From: Arthrobacter sp. MYb229
GTDB taxonomy: Bacteria > Actinomycetota > Actinomycetes > Actinomycetales > Micrococcaceae
DNA: 64,000 nt
Assembly (NCBI RefSeq): GCF_002975405.1
Contig: NZ_PCPS01000001.1
Span: 992,001-1,056,000 of the forward strand
Direction: 5' to 3'
Shown piece by piece: positions 1-8,266 of this stretch. Both the position numbers and the translations under genes were made by a program. The notes beneath the pieces were generated by a model, which did no database searches, was not told the origin of the DNA, and worked only from the letters and a program-made list of their open reading frames with translations. Position 1 is the first letter of the stretch, and the number at the start of each line of letters is the position of its first letter.

Positions 1-50
1 GCCATCTTTTTCTTTAACCACCAGGTTATAAATCACCAAGGATGAACTGC

Positions 51-1277
51 GTGAAGCGTATCGTTTTGGGCGTCTCGGCCGGGATCGCCGCCTATAAGTC
101 AGTGTTGTTGCTTCGCCTGCTGCGCGAGGCCGGACATCATGTGGACGTAATTCCCACCGAGAATGTGGCCAACTTCGTAGGCTACGCCACCTGGGAGGCC
201 CTTTCCGGCAACCCGGTGACCTCCAAGGTCTTCGACGCCGTCGAATCGGTTAACCACGTGCGCCTAGGCCAGCAGGCAGATCTGGTGCTCGTCGTCCCGG
301 CTACCGCGGACATCATGGCCAAGGCCGCGGCCGGGATCGCCGATGATCTGTTGACCGGCACGCTGCTTGCCACCCGCGCCCCGGTGGTAATGGCCCCGGC
401 CATGCATACCGAAATGTGGCAGCACCCGGCCACACGCGCAAATGTCGACACGCTGCGCGGCCGCGGGGTGACGGTTGTCGAACCGGCCAGCGGGCGCCTG
501 ACCGGCAAGGACACCGGCCCCGGAAGGCTTCCGGAGCCCGAAGAGATCTTCGCCGAGATCGCACCCTTGCTGAGCACCCCGATGCTTGCCGGACAGCGCG
601 TCCTGATTACCGCCGGGGGCACGCGCGAGCCGCTGGACCCGGTGCGCTTCCTGGGCAACCGCTCCTCGGGCCGCCAAGGCGTGGCACTGGCGCAGGCCGC
701 CCGTGACGCCGGCGCGCAGGTGACACTGCTCGCGACGCATCTTGAGGTCCCGGCCCCGCACGGGGTCCGCCTGGTCCACGCTTCCAGCGCACTGGAACTT
801 CGTGCGGCCGTTTTTGCCGAAGCGCCGGGAAACGACGTGCTGATCATGAACGCGGCCGTCGCCGACTTCCGCCCGGCCTCCATCGAGAATTCGAAGATCA
901 AGAAACGCGACGAGCACTCCGCCCCGGTGATCACCCTGGTGCGCAATCCGGACATCCTCGCCGAGGTGGTCCAGGCGCGTTCCGCGGACGCCACGCTGCC
1001 CGGGCTGATCGTTGGCTTCGCCGCCGAGACGGGCGATGAGCACGGCAGCGTGCTGGACTACGGCCGTTCCAAGCTCGAACGCAAGGGCTGCGAAATGCTG
1101 GTGGTCAACGAGGTCGGCGCGCAGCTGACCTTCGGGGAAGACACCAATAGCGTTCAGGTGCTTTTCGCCTCGAAGGCGCCCAGCGTGCAGGCTAAGGGAA
1201 GCAAGCTTGACGTGGCACGGGTCGTCATAGAGCAGATCGCCGACGCAATAATCGGACATTCACGCGTCACAAAGTGA
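51..1277 (+). CDS. coaBC: Bifunctional phosphopantothenoylcysteine decarboxylase / phosphopantothenate-cysteine ligase
   Basis: Makes 4'-phosphopantetheine for coenzyme A: the C-terminal CoaB part ligates cysteine to phosphopantothenate and the N-terminal flavoprotein CoaC part decarboxylates the product. The N-terminus reads RIVLGVSAGIAAYKS (flavoprotein fold), with the NHVRLGQQADLVLVVPATA segment carrying the expected His, then PAMHTEMW. The CoaB half begins near residue 180 with VLITAGGTREPLDPVRF and includes NRSSGRQG. At the place where E. coli Dfp has its ACG cysteine this protein has LTG, probably a lineage variant. I prefer the GTG start because AAGGA lies 8 nt upstream; an ATG nine bases earlier overlaps that Shine-Dalgarno. 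It precedes metK on the same strand. Confidence 0.93.
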   Translation: MKRIVLGVSAGIAAYKSVLLLRLLREAGHHVDVIPTENVANFVGYATWEALSGNPVTSKVFDAVESVNHVRLGQQADLVLVVPATADIMAKAAAGIADDLLTGTLLATRAPVVMAPAMHTEMWQHPATRANVDTLRGRGVTVVEPASGRLTGKDTGPGRLPEPEEIFAEIAPLLSTPMLAGQRVLITAGGTREPLDPVRFLGNRSSGRQGVALAQAARDAGAQVTLLATHLEVPAPHGVRLVHASSALELRAAVFAEAPGNDVLIMNAAVADFRPASIENSKIKKRDEHSAPVITLVRNPDILAEVVQARSADATLPGLIVGFAAETGDEHGSVLDYGRSKLERKGCEMLVVNEVGAQLTFGEDTNSVQVLFASKAPSVQAKGSKLDVARVVIEQIADAIIGHSRVTK

Positions 1278-1342
1278 GCCGCGCCATATAGCGCTTGGTC
1301 ACGTAACGTCGCAACTAAAAACAATCGGTCGGTCAGACCAGA

Positions 1343-1348
1343 TAGAGT
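1343..1348 (+). promoter_or_regulatory. -10 element of a leaderless metK promoter
   Basis: The hexamer TAGAGT ends 6 nt before the GTG start codon of metK, so transcription should begin at or next to the start codon and the mRNA would have no 5' UTR. No Shine-Dalgarno is present. Just upstream, GGTCGGTCAGACC is a short inverted repeat that could be an operator. Confidence 0.55.
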
Positions 1349-1354
1349 AAAAAG

Positions 1355-2560
1355 GTGACTTCAACTAGCCCCGAACTTCGTCTTTTCACCTCGGAATCCG
1401 TCACCGAGGGACACCCAGACAAGATTTGCGACCAGATCTCGGATGCAATCCTCGACGCCATGCTGGCGCAGGATCCGAACTCCAAGGTTGCTGTCGAAAC
1501 GCTGACCACCACCGGACTGGTGCATGTGGCCGGCGAGGTAACCACCAACGGTTATGTCGAGATCCCCGAGATCGTGCGCAGCACCATTCTGGATATCGGA
1601 TATGACTCCTCGGCCAACGGCTTCGACGGCGCCCGCTGCGGCGTGTCGGTCTCCATCGGCCAGCAGTCCCAGGAAATCCACGACGGCGTGTTCAACTCGC
1701 TGGAATCCCGTGAGGGAACCGCCGAAGGCCCGCGCGACCTGCAGGGCGCCGGCGACCAGGGCCTGATGTTCGGCTACGCCTCGGATGAAACCGACTCGCT
1801 GATGCCAACCCCGATCTTCCTCGCCCACCGCCTCTCCGAGCGGTTGACCCAGGTGCGCAAGAACGGACGCATGCCGTTGCTGCGCCCGGACGGCAAGACC
1901 CAGGTGACCATCGGCTACGACGGGGATACCCCGGTCTCGGTGGATACCGTGGTGGTTTCCAGCCAGCACGCCGCCGAGTACGAGCTGGAGACCCTGAAAG
2001 CCGATCTCGCCGAAGAGGTGGTTGCGCCGATTCTGGAGCGCGCCAATCTGGATACCTCGAATGTGAAAATCATTCTGAACCCTTCGGGCCCGTTCGTCAT
2101 CGGCGGTCCGGTGGGCGACGCCGGGTTGACCGGCCGCAAGATCATCGTGGACACCTACGGCGGTTTCGCTCGCCACGGCGGCGGCGCGTTCTCCGGCAAG
2201 GACCCCTCGAAGGTCGACCGTTCGGCGGCCTACGCGATGCGCTGGGTAGCCAAGAACGTCGTCGCAGCGGGCCTGGCCCGCCGCGCCGAGGTGCAGGTGG
2301 CCTACGCGATCGGCGTGGCACGTCCGGTGGGGCTCTACGTGGAGACCTTCGGCAGCGAAACCGTTGACCCGGCCAAGATCACCCACGCCATCAACGAGAT
2401 CTTCGACCTGCGCCCGCTGGGCATTATCGAAGACCTGGACCTGTTGCGTCCGATCTACCGCAAGACCGCCGCGCACGGCCACTTCGGCCGCGACGACAAC
2501 GATTTCACTTGGGAGCGTCTGGACCGCGTGGACGCGTTGCGCAACTGGTTCAACGCCTAG
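1355..2560 (+). CDS. metK: S-adenosylmethionine synthetase
   Basis: Cytosolic enzyme that makes S-adenosylmethionine from methionine and ATP. The 401-residue length is normal for the family. Signatures include [16 protein letters not shown] near the N-terminus (ATP-binding His and Asp), [12 protein letters not shown] (hexapeptide motif) and [19 protein letters not shown] (P-loop-like motif), all intact. The GTG start fits both homology and a leaderless promoter. priA follows after 7 nt, so the two are probably co-transcribed. Confidence 0.97.
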   Translation: MTSTSPELRLFTSESVTEGHPDKICDQISDAILDAMLAQDPNSKVAVETLTTTGLVHVAGEVTTNGYVEIPEIVRSTILDIGYDSSANGFDGARCGVSVSIGQQSQEIHDGVFNSLESREGTAEGPRDLQGAGDQGLMFGYASDETDSLMPTPIFLAHRLSERLTQVRKNGRMPLLRPDGKTQVTIGYDGDTPVSVDTVVVSSQHAAEYELETLKADLAEEVVAPILERANLDTSNVKIILNPSGPFVIGGPVGDAGLTGRKIIVDTYGGFARHGGGAFSGKDPSKVDRSAAYAMRWVAKNVVAAGLARRAEVQVAYAIGVARPVGLYVETFGSETVDPAKITHAINEIFDLRPLGIIEDLDLLRPIYRKTAAHGHFGRDDNDFTWERLDRVDALRNWFNA

Positions 2561-2567
2561 GAACCAT

Positions 2568-4529
2568 GTGCAGCAGGATGCCCTGATCTCAGCACCCGAG
2601 CCGGCCCGCATCAAACGGGTTGCTCGGGTGCTGATTGATTCTTCGGTCCCGCACCTGGACCGGCTCTTCGACTACGAGATCCCGCCCTCGATGGTCCAAT
2701 GCGCGATGGTGGGTGCTCGCGTCAAGGTGCCCTTCGGCCCGCAGCAGCTGCCCGGATTCATCACCGAAATCCTCGAAGACCATCCCTCGCCTATCAAGCT
2801 GAAGGCGCTGGCGAAACTGGTCAGCGACCAGGTCGTATTGCACCGTGCGGTCTTCGAGGTCGCCGAGCTGGTGGCCAACCGCTATGCCGGCACCGTGTGG
2901 GATGTGGTGCGCCTAGCGGTGCCGCCGCGCGCGGCGAAGGTGGAAAAAGAAGAGCTGCTCGACCAGCTGCCCACCCTGCCCGAATCACCGAATCAGCTGG
3001 AGCACTACGAGCAGGGCGCCCAAGCGCTGCAAGCCTGGGCCAACGGGGACACGCTGCGGGCGGTGGCCACCTGGGTGCCGAACTTCTTTGGCTCCTGGCC
3101 AGGATTCCTGCTTGATGCCTGCCGCCCGGTGCTGGCGCGCAAGGAACGGGTCCTGCTCTTGGTGCCCGACGCCAGCGACCTGGAACGCCTAGCCGAGCAT
3201 CTGGACGAGCACTATGGCAAGGACTGCTATGCGCGTCTGCAGGCCGATGACGGGCCCACTCCGCGCTACCGGAATTTCTTGCGCGCCATCGGCGGCCACG
3301 TGCACATCGTGATCGGCACGCGTTCGGCTGCCCAATGCCATGTGCCCGATCTTGGGCTGATCGTGTTGTGGCAGGACTCGGACCAATCCCATCGCGAGCA
3401 ACGCGCGCCCTACCAGCATGCGCGCGAGGTGGCACTGCTGCGCAGCACGCATGGCAACTGCTCGTTGCTGATCGCGTCGCCGTCACGTTCGGTGGAGGCC
3501 CAACGCCTGGTCGCCACCGGCTGGGCCATCGAGTTGAAGATGCCGCGCGAGATTTTGCGCGCACACACCGCCCGCGTGGTGGCGACCACCAACGATTTTG
3601 AACTGGAACGAGATCCGGTGCTGGCCCGGGCGCGGATCCCGTCCCTTGCCTGGCGTGAGGCCACCAAGGCCCTGGAAAGCGGACCGGTGCTGGTCCAGGT
3701 GGCCCGCACCGGGTTCATGCCCGCCTTGGCCTGCCAGGACTGCCGCACGCTCGCGCGCTGCCCGCAATGCCAAGGTCCGCTGCAACTGGGCGGCTCCGGT
3801 CATCATGTGGCCTGCAAATGGTGCGGAGAGCAGTATCGCGAGTACCGGTGCGCAGAGTGCAATTCACCGCGCATCCGAGCCGCCAGCATCGGCGCCGACC
3901 GCACCGCCGACGAGTTGGGTCTCGCCTTCCCGAAGGTGCCGGTGATTTCCTCCACCGGCGCGAAGCCGGTGCGCCGGCTGAGCGACAAGCCGGCGCTTGT
4001 CGTCGCCACACCGGGGGTCGAACCCTTCGTGGAAGCCGGATACCGCGCGGTGCTCCTCTTGGACGCCGACAAGATGATGGCCCATGACTCCTTGCGCAAC
4101 ACCGAAGAGGTGCTCAGCCGGTGGTTCACCGCAGCCTCCCTGGCCAGCAGCTCCGGGGTCGTGGTGCTCACCGGGACGCCGAGCCCGGCCGGGGCCGCGC
4201 TGGTCCGGTACGACCCGGCGAGCTTTGCCGAGCGGGAGCTGGGGGAGCGGCGTGAACTTGGCCTGCCCCCAGCGGTGCGCAGCGCCGTGATCTCCGGCCC
4301 CGGGGCCGAACGGTTGATCGCCGCGCTGGACCCGGCAATGCGCGAACGGCTTCAGATCCATGGGCCGACCATTATCGACGGGCCACCGATCGAACACCGC
4401 TATGTGGTCTTCTACTCCTACGCCGAGGGCGCGGCAGTGACCTCGACCCTGCGCGCCCTGCGCGCGCGGATGTCCGCGGCCAAGGACCCGGTGGTCAATA
4501 TCGCGGTGGATCCCGACGAGGTGCTCTGA
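2568..4529 (+). CDS. priA: PriA-family primosomal protein N' lacking helicase motifs
   Basis: PriA normally recognises stalled replication forks and reloads the replisome. The N-terminal DNA-binding region (RVARVLIDSSVPHLDRLFDYEIP) and the central zinc-binding cysteines (CQDCRTLARCPQC, CKWCGEQYREYRCAEC) are clear. The Walker A GxxGxGKT that should precede VLLLVPDAS is absent, and the DEEH box is replaced by WQDSD ahead of the conserved YQHAREVALLRS. It therefore looks like a helicase-dead, DNA-binding PriA, as is known for Actinobacteria. The open frame extends far upstream inside metK; the GTG chosen lies 7 nt after the metK stop, giving 653 residues. Confidence 0.9.
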   Translation: MQQDALISAPEPARIKRVARVLIDSSVPHLDRLFDYEIPPSMVQCAMVGARVKVPFGPQQLPGFITEILEDHPSPIKLKALAKLVSDQVVLHRAVFEVAELVANRYAGTVWDVVRLAVPPRAAKVEKEELLDQLPTLPESPNQLEHYEQGAQALQAWANGDTLRAVATWVPNFFGSWPGFLLDACRPVLARKERVLLLVPDASDLERLAEHLDEHYGKDCYARLQADDGPTPRYRNFLRAIGGHVHIVIGTRSAAQCHVPDLGLIVLWQDSDQSHREQRAPYQHAREVALLRSTHGNCSLLIASPSRSVEAQRLVATGWAIELKMPREILRAHTARVVATTNDFELERDPVLARARIPSLAWREATKALESGPVLVQVARTGFMPALACQDCRTLARCPQCQGPLQLGGSGHHVACKWCGEQYREYRCAECNSPRIRAASIGADRTADELGLAFPKVPVISSTGAKPVRRLSDKPALVVATPGVEPFVEAGYRAVLLLDADKMMAHDSLRNTEEVLSRWFTAASLASSSGVVVLTGTPSPAGAALVRYDPASFAERELGERRELGLPPAVRSAVISGPGAERLIAALDPAMRERLQIHGPTIIDGPPIEHRYVVFYSYAEGAAVTSTLRALRARMSAAKDPVVNIAVDPDEVL

Positions 4530-4549
4530 TCGACGCCTAGGCGTCGATC
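4528..4549. terminator. 22-bp perfect palindrome containing the stops of two convergent genes
   Basis: Two 11-nt arms, GATCGACGCCT and its complement, meet with no spacer. The priA stop codon overlaps the left edge and the stop codon of the convergent hydrolase lies in the middle. No T-run follows on either strand, so termination would be weak or factor-assisted; it may instead be a 3' stabilising hairpin. Confidence 0.4.
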
Positions 4550-5403
4550 CGGGCCAGGAACTTGGTGATCGCCGCGGCGGTCTCGGGTGCTTTTTCGTAG
4601 TGGATCAGGTGCCCGACGTCTTCGAGCATCACCAGTTCGGCTTGGGTGAAGCTCGTCCGCAAGGCTTCCTGGGTTTGCGCAGTGCCCAGCTCATCGAGCA
4701 TGCCGCCAACCAGCAACGCCGGGATGCCGATGGCCCGGGCGTACCCGCCCACCGTGCAGCTGATCGATGCCTGGTAGGACTGGGCCAGGGTGTCGCGCGA
4801 ATGGAAGCCGCCGAAGTAGGCGCGGTGCTGCTCGCGCACGTACGCGCGCATCGCCGGATCCTTGCTTTTGGTCATGACCAGGCTCATCGCATCGGAGAAG
4901 AGCCTCGAGCGGAGCACCGCCTCGCCTAGGGGCGCAGGGAGTTTGGCGCACAGCGTGTAGTAGCAGCCGGTGAGCTTGGCGATGAAGGCTTGGGAGGATT
5001 CGAGGGCCAACTCGGAGATGGGATTGAGCAGCAGCAAGGCGGAAAAGTTGCGCTGCGTGGCGAGTTTGGCAGCGACCAGCGAGCCGAAGGAATGCCCGAG
5101 CAAGATGCTGTGCGCAGGCAGCCGAAGTTCGTCGGCCAGGTCGTTGAGCGCCAGGGCATAGCCGTCGACGTCGTGGGCCAGCTGCATCGAGGTGGATTCG
5201 CCGAACCCCGGCAGATCCGGCACGATGATCGTATATTGCGGCAGCTGCTCGATGATCCGGGTCAGTCCGTGATGATCCCCGCGGAATCCATGGATCGCAA
5301 AGATGACCCCGGCGCTGCTTGCGGTGCTGGCCGGATAGCTGAAGACCCTGGTTCTCGAGCCGTGCAGGGCGTGGGTGGTAACCAATTCGGTGCGTGGGCT
5401 CAT
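4537..5403 (-). CDS. Alpha/beta-fold hydrolase
   Basis: A 288-residue soluble hydrolase with a complete catalytic set: the oxyanion region FAIHGFRGDHHG, the nucleophile elbow GHSFGS, an acid in GGMLDELG and the His in DVGHLIHYE. The family contains esterases, C-C hydrolases and haloperoxidase-like enzymes, and the substrate cannot be read from sequence. It ends convergently against priA. A TAGGCT hexamer lies 7 nt before the ATG, consistent with a leaderless transcript. The downstream regulator gene starts on its far side and is transcribed toward it, so the two might be co-transcribed, although this gene has its own promoter-like box. Confidence 0.85.
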   Translation of the reverse strand: MSPRTELVTTHALHGSRTRVFSYPASTASSAGVIFAIHGFRGDHHGLTRIIEQLPQYTIIVPDLPGFGESTSMQLAHDVDGYALALNDLADELRLPAHSILLGHSFGSLVAAKLATQRNFSALLLLNPISELALESSQAFIAKLTGCYYTLCAKLPAPLGEAVLRSRLFSDAMSLVMTKSKDPAMRAYVREQHRAYFGGFHSRDTLAQSYQASISCTVGGYARAIGIPALLVGGMLDELGTAQTQEALRTSFTQAELVMLEDVGHLIHYEKAPETAAAITKFLARIDA

Positions 5404-5410
5404 AATTTCA

Positions 5411-5416
5411 AGCCTA
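5411..5416 (-). promoter_or_regulatory. -10-like hexamer before the hydrolase gene
   Basis: Read on the minus strand, TAGGCT is followed by 7 nt and then the ATG. This is the same geometry as at metK, DUF3043 and the dipeptidase. The hexamer overlaps the last codons of the regulator gene upstream. Confidence 0.4.
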
Positions 5417-6451
5417 CCCGTCCAAGAGGGCCATGGCGGTGCCCTCGTCTATGACCAGTTCGGTGATCAGCCCGCCATTGAGTGCGCCGCGAACGGCGTT
5501 GATCTTGCCTCGGCCGGCCACCACGCAGAAGCGCCGTGGCACCTGGCGCAGCGCGGCGAGGGTGGGGCCGGTAGCGCGGGCATTGATCTCGATTTCCGCG
5601 TCATTTCCATGCTTGTCGAAGAACACGGTGGCGACGTCACCCACCACGCCCTTCTCTCGCAGTTGCTTTGTTTCGGCTTCGCTCAGGTAGCCGCCGCGGT
5701 ACACCTGGGAGGCGAGTTTTGAGTCGGCCGCGCCGAGCGAGAAGACTGCCAGATTCATTTCCTCCTGAATATTCAGCACGCGTCGCACGGAAGTTTCCTG
5801 CCACATCGCCTCCCGCGTGCTGGCCTTGTCGAAGAAGGCCGGGACCGGGAACTGTTCGGTGCGCGCGGTGAAGGCCTGGCCGAAGCGGGTGAGGATTTCG
5901 CTTGCATAGCGCACCCCGCTGGACACCGGGTTGGCGGCCCCATTCAATTGGACGACCACCGAATCATGGGTGGGGTGGCTGTTCAACGCGGCGGAAACCG
6001 CTTGCATGGTTTGCCCCCAGGCCACACCAACGGTCATCGATGAGGAGACCATGGTGCCCAGCAGGTAGGCCGCGTGCGCCGAAACGCGTTGGAGGAGTTC
6101 GGTATCATCCATCGAACCGTCGGTAGGCACCAAATGCACGCTGATCCCGTATTGCTCGGTAAGCTGATTGCCGAGCAGCGCGGACATATTTGCGGAAGGG
6201 TTGATCTTCACCGACACCATGCCGGTGCGTTTGGCGTGGGCGAGCAGGCGGGAGACCGTGGAGCGCGAAACCCCGAGCTCACGGGCGATCACCTCCATTT
6301 TGATGTCCTGCAGGTAATACAGCTGGGCCGCACGCAGCGCATCCTTCGCCTTGGGGCTGGCTTGCACGGATGTGCCAGGATTTGGCAGTTTGTACGGACC
6401 GGAGCTGGGGGATATCTGCATCAATGGGACCATTTCTGCACGTTTGTGCAT
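5414..6451 (-). CDS. SorC/DeoR-type sugar-binding transcriptional regulator
   Basis: A helix-turn-helix (MEVIARELGVSRSTVSRLLAHAKRTG, about residues 50-80) is followed by a SorC-type effector-binding domain to the C-terminus (GVAWGQTM, LNGAA, EELT/ELVIDEG-like end). Regulators of this family bind phosphorylated sugars and control adjacent catabolic genes. It is divergent from glpD-glpF-glpK, so control of glycerol use is the natural inference, with glycerol-3-phosphate or a related compound as possible effector. Start choice is uncertain: the first ATG is used, but later in-frame ATGs at residues 7 and 11 are possible and no clear Shine-Dalgarno separates them. Confidence 0.85.
   Translation of the reverse strand: MHKRAEMVPLMQISPSSGPYKLPNPGTSVQASPKAKDALRAAQLYYLQDIKMEVIARELGVSRSTVSRLLAHAKRTGMVSVKINPSANMSALLGNQLTEQYGISVHLVPTDGSMDDTELLQRVSAHAAYLLGTMVSSSMTVGVAWGQTMQAVSAALNSHPTHDSVVVQLNGAANPVSSGVRYASEILTRFGQAFTARTEQFPVPAFFDKASTREAMWQETSVRRVLNIQEEMNLAVFSLGAADSKLASQVYRGGYLSEAETKQLREKGVVGDVATVFFDKHGNDAEIEINARATGPTLAALRQVPRRFCVVAGRGKINAVRGALNGGLITELVIDEGTAMALLDG
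6437..6450. promoter_or_regulatory. Candidate operator between the regulator and the glp operon
   Basis: The palindrome TGCAC-GTTT-GTGCA sits at the 5' end of the regulator gene, with CGTTT half-sites repeated nearby (CGTTTGTGC, CGTTTGACC, CGTTTCGTT). A TTGACA box follows at 6492-6497 on the glpD side. The arrangement suits autoregulation plus control of glpD by the SorC-type protein, but no binding site for this exact regulator is known to me. Confidence 0.35.
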
Positions 6452-6529
6452 TTCGTTTGACCGTTTCGTTCCATGGTGACCAGACTAACTGTTGACACGT
6501 ACCAATCGTCAATAAAGGGGCATGTAATC

Positions 6530-8209
6530 GTGAATCGGGACCAGCTAGAGCAACTACGTGCACGGCCAAAGGCGCGCGTGCTCGTTGTCGGCGGCGGCAT
6601 TAATGGCGTAGCAACTTTCCGCTACCTGGCGATGCAGGGAATCGATGTGGCGCTCGTGGAACGCGGGGACTACTGCCAGGGCGCCTCGGGCGCCAGCTCG
6701 CATATGATCCACGGTGGCATCCGCTACCTGGAAAACGGAGAGTTCCGTCTGGTCCACGAATCGGTGCAGGAACGCAACTCCCTCCTGGAAATCGCACCGC
6801 ACTATGTGAAACCGCTGCAGACCACGATCCCGATCTTCTCCACCTTCTCCGGCATGCTCAGCGCTCCGATGCGCTTCTTGAGCCACAAGTCGGGAAAGCC
6901 TACCGAACGAGGTGCGGCGCTCATCAAGGCCGGCCTGATCATGTATGACGTCTTCGCCGGCATCGGCGGACGCAATACCCCATGGCACAACTTCAAGGGA
7001 GCCAAGGCCGCCCGCAAGGATCTGCCCGCTTTGCGCGACGATGTGAAGTACACCGCCACCTACTTCGATGCCTCGGTGCACAACCCCGAGCGGCTCACCC
7101 TGGACGTCTTGCGCGACGGCCTGAAGGCCAGCGACCAAGCGCGCGCCTCGAACTACGTGGAGCTTGCCGGAGTTGAATCGGGAACCGCGAAATTGCGCGA
7201 TGTGCTCACCGGCGCGGAATTCGATTTCGACGCCGAGGTCATCATCAATGCCACCGGCGCTTGGGTCGACCTGACCAACGCGGAGCTTGGCAAGGAAACC
7301 AAGTGGACCGGTGGCACCAAGGGCTCGCACATCGTGCTGGACCACCCGGAACTGCTTGCCGCCACCGGCGGGCGTGAGATCTTCTTCGAAAACGAAGACG
7401 GCCGCATCGTGCTGATCTACCCGATGCTCGGCCGCGTCCTGGTGGGCACCACCGACTTGGAACACGATATGCGTGATCCTGCGGTGTGCACCGAGGAGGA
7501 AGTGGACTACTTCTTCGACCTGATCCAGCAGGTCTTCCCGCGGATCGCCGTGGCTAAGGAAGATATCGTCTACAAATTCTCCGGCGTGCGTCCGCTGCCA
7601 AATCACGACGATACCGCTCCTGGCTTCGTCTCGCGCGATTACCAGGTGAAGGAAACCCGCCTGACCGATAGCACGACGATGCTCTCGCTGATCGGCGGCA
7701 AGTGGACCACCTTCCGCGCGCTGGCCGAGAACCTCGGGGGCAAGGCGCTGGATTTCCTGGGCGAAAGCGCGAAAGTCAGCACCGAAGGTGTGGCCATCGG
7801 CGGCGGCAAGAACTTCCCGAAGAACGACGGCGAGCTTGCCGCCTGGTATGCCGCCCGCGAGCAACGTGCACCGCATTCACGCCTGCGCGTGTTGCTTGAG
7901 CGCTACGGCACCGGGGCAGACAACGTGCTGGAGCAGCTCGGTCAGCACGAGCAGCTCCTGGAGCACAGCAGTGAACTGTCCGTGGAAGAACTTGCCTACC
8001 TGGTTGAGCATGAGCAGGTGGGCCGCCTGATTGACGTGTTCATCCGGCGCACCAACCTCGCCTTCCGCGGGTTAGTCACCAAAAATTTGGTCATCGAGGT
8101 CGCCTCGCACCTCGTGACACCAATGGGCTGGGATCAGTCCCAGACCGAAGCCGAGATCGACCATTCGCTCTCGGTACTTGCAGATAGCCATGGGGTCATC
8201 CTCGCGTAA
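6530..8209 (+). CDS. glpD: Glycerol-3-phosphate dehydrogenase, FAD-dependent
   Basis: Oxidises glycerol-3-phosphate to dihydroxyacetone phosphate at the membrane and passes electrons to the quinone pool. The N-terminal dinucleotide-binding motif VLVVGGGINGVATFRYLA is followed by the family signature around GASSHMIHGGIRYLE and by GGKWTTFRALAE; the C-terminal accessory domain runs to the end. The GTG start is chosen because AAAGGGG lies 9 nt upstream; the frame is open 19 codons further. It is first in an operon with glpF and glpK and is divergent from the SorC-type regulator. Confidence 0.95.
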   Translation: MNRDQLEQLRARPKARVLVVGGGINGVATFRYLAMQGIDVALVERGDYCQGASGASSHMIHGGIRYLENGEFRLVHESVQERNSLLEIAPHYVKPLQTTIPIFSTFSGMLSAPMRFLSHKSGKPTERGAALIKAGLIMYDVFAGIGGRNTPWHNFKGAKAARKDLPALRDDVKYTATYFDASVHNPERLTLDVLRDGLKASDQARASNYVELAGVESGTAKLRDVLTGAEFDFDAEVIINATGAWVDLTNAELGKETKWTGGTKGSHIVLDHPELLAATGGREIFFENEDGRIVLIYPMLGRVLVGTTDLEHDMRDPAVCTEEEVDYFFDLIQQVFPRIAVAKEDIVYKFSGVRPLPNHDDTAPGFVSRDYQVKETRLTDSTTMLSLIGGKWTTFRALAENLGGKALDFLGESAKVSTEGVAIGGGKNFPKNDGELAAWYAAREQRAPHSRLRVLLERYGTGADNVLEQLGQHEQLLEHSSELSVEELAYLVEHEQVGRLIDVFIRRTNLAFRGLVTKNLVIEVASHLVTPMGWDQSQTEAEIDHSLSVLADSHGVILA

Positions 8210-8217
8210 CCTGCACC

Positions 8218-8242
8218 GGCCGGCGGCAGGTTGCCGTCGGCC
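8218..8242 (+). other. Intra-operon hairpin between glpD and glpF
   Basis: Arms GGCCGGCGGCA and TGCCGTCGGCC pair over 11 bp (one G-U) with a 3-nt loop. No T-run follows, so it is more likely an RNA-processing or mRNA-stability element than a full terminator. It could make glpF-glpK expression differ from glpD. Confidence 0.5.
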
Positions 8243-8266
8243 TACGAAATCACTAAGAGGTCAACG

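Noticed and set aside
2364-2567. N-terminal 68-residue extension of priA inside metK
   Set aside because: It is the +1 shadow of metK; PriA homology begins just after the GTG that follows the metK stop.
1361-2614. 417-codon antisense frame opposite metK
   Set aside because: Shadow frame; metK is certain.
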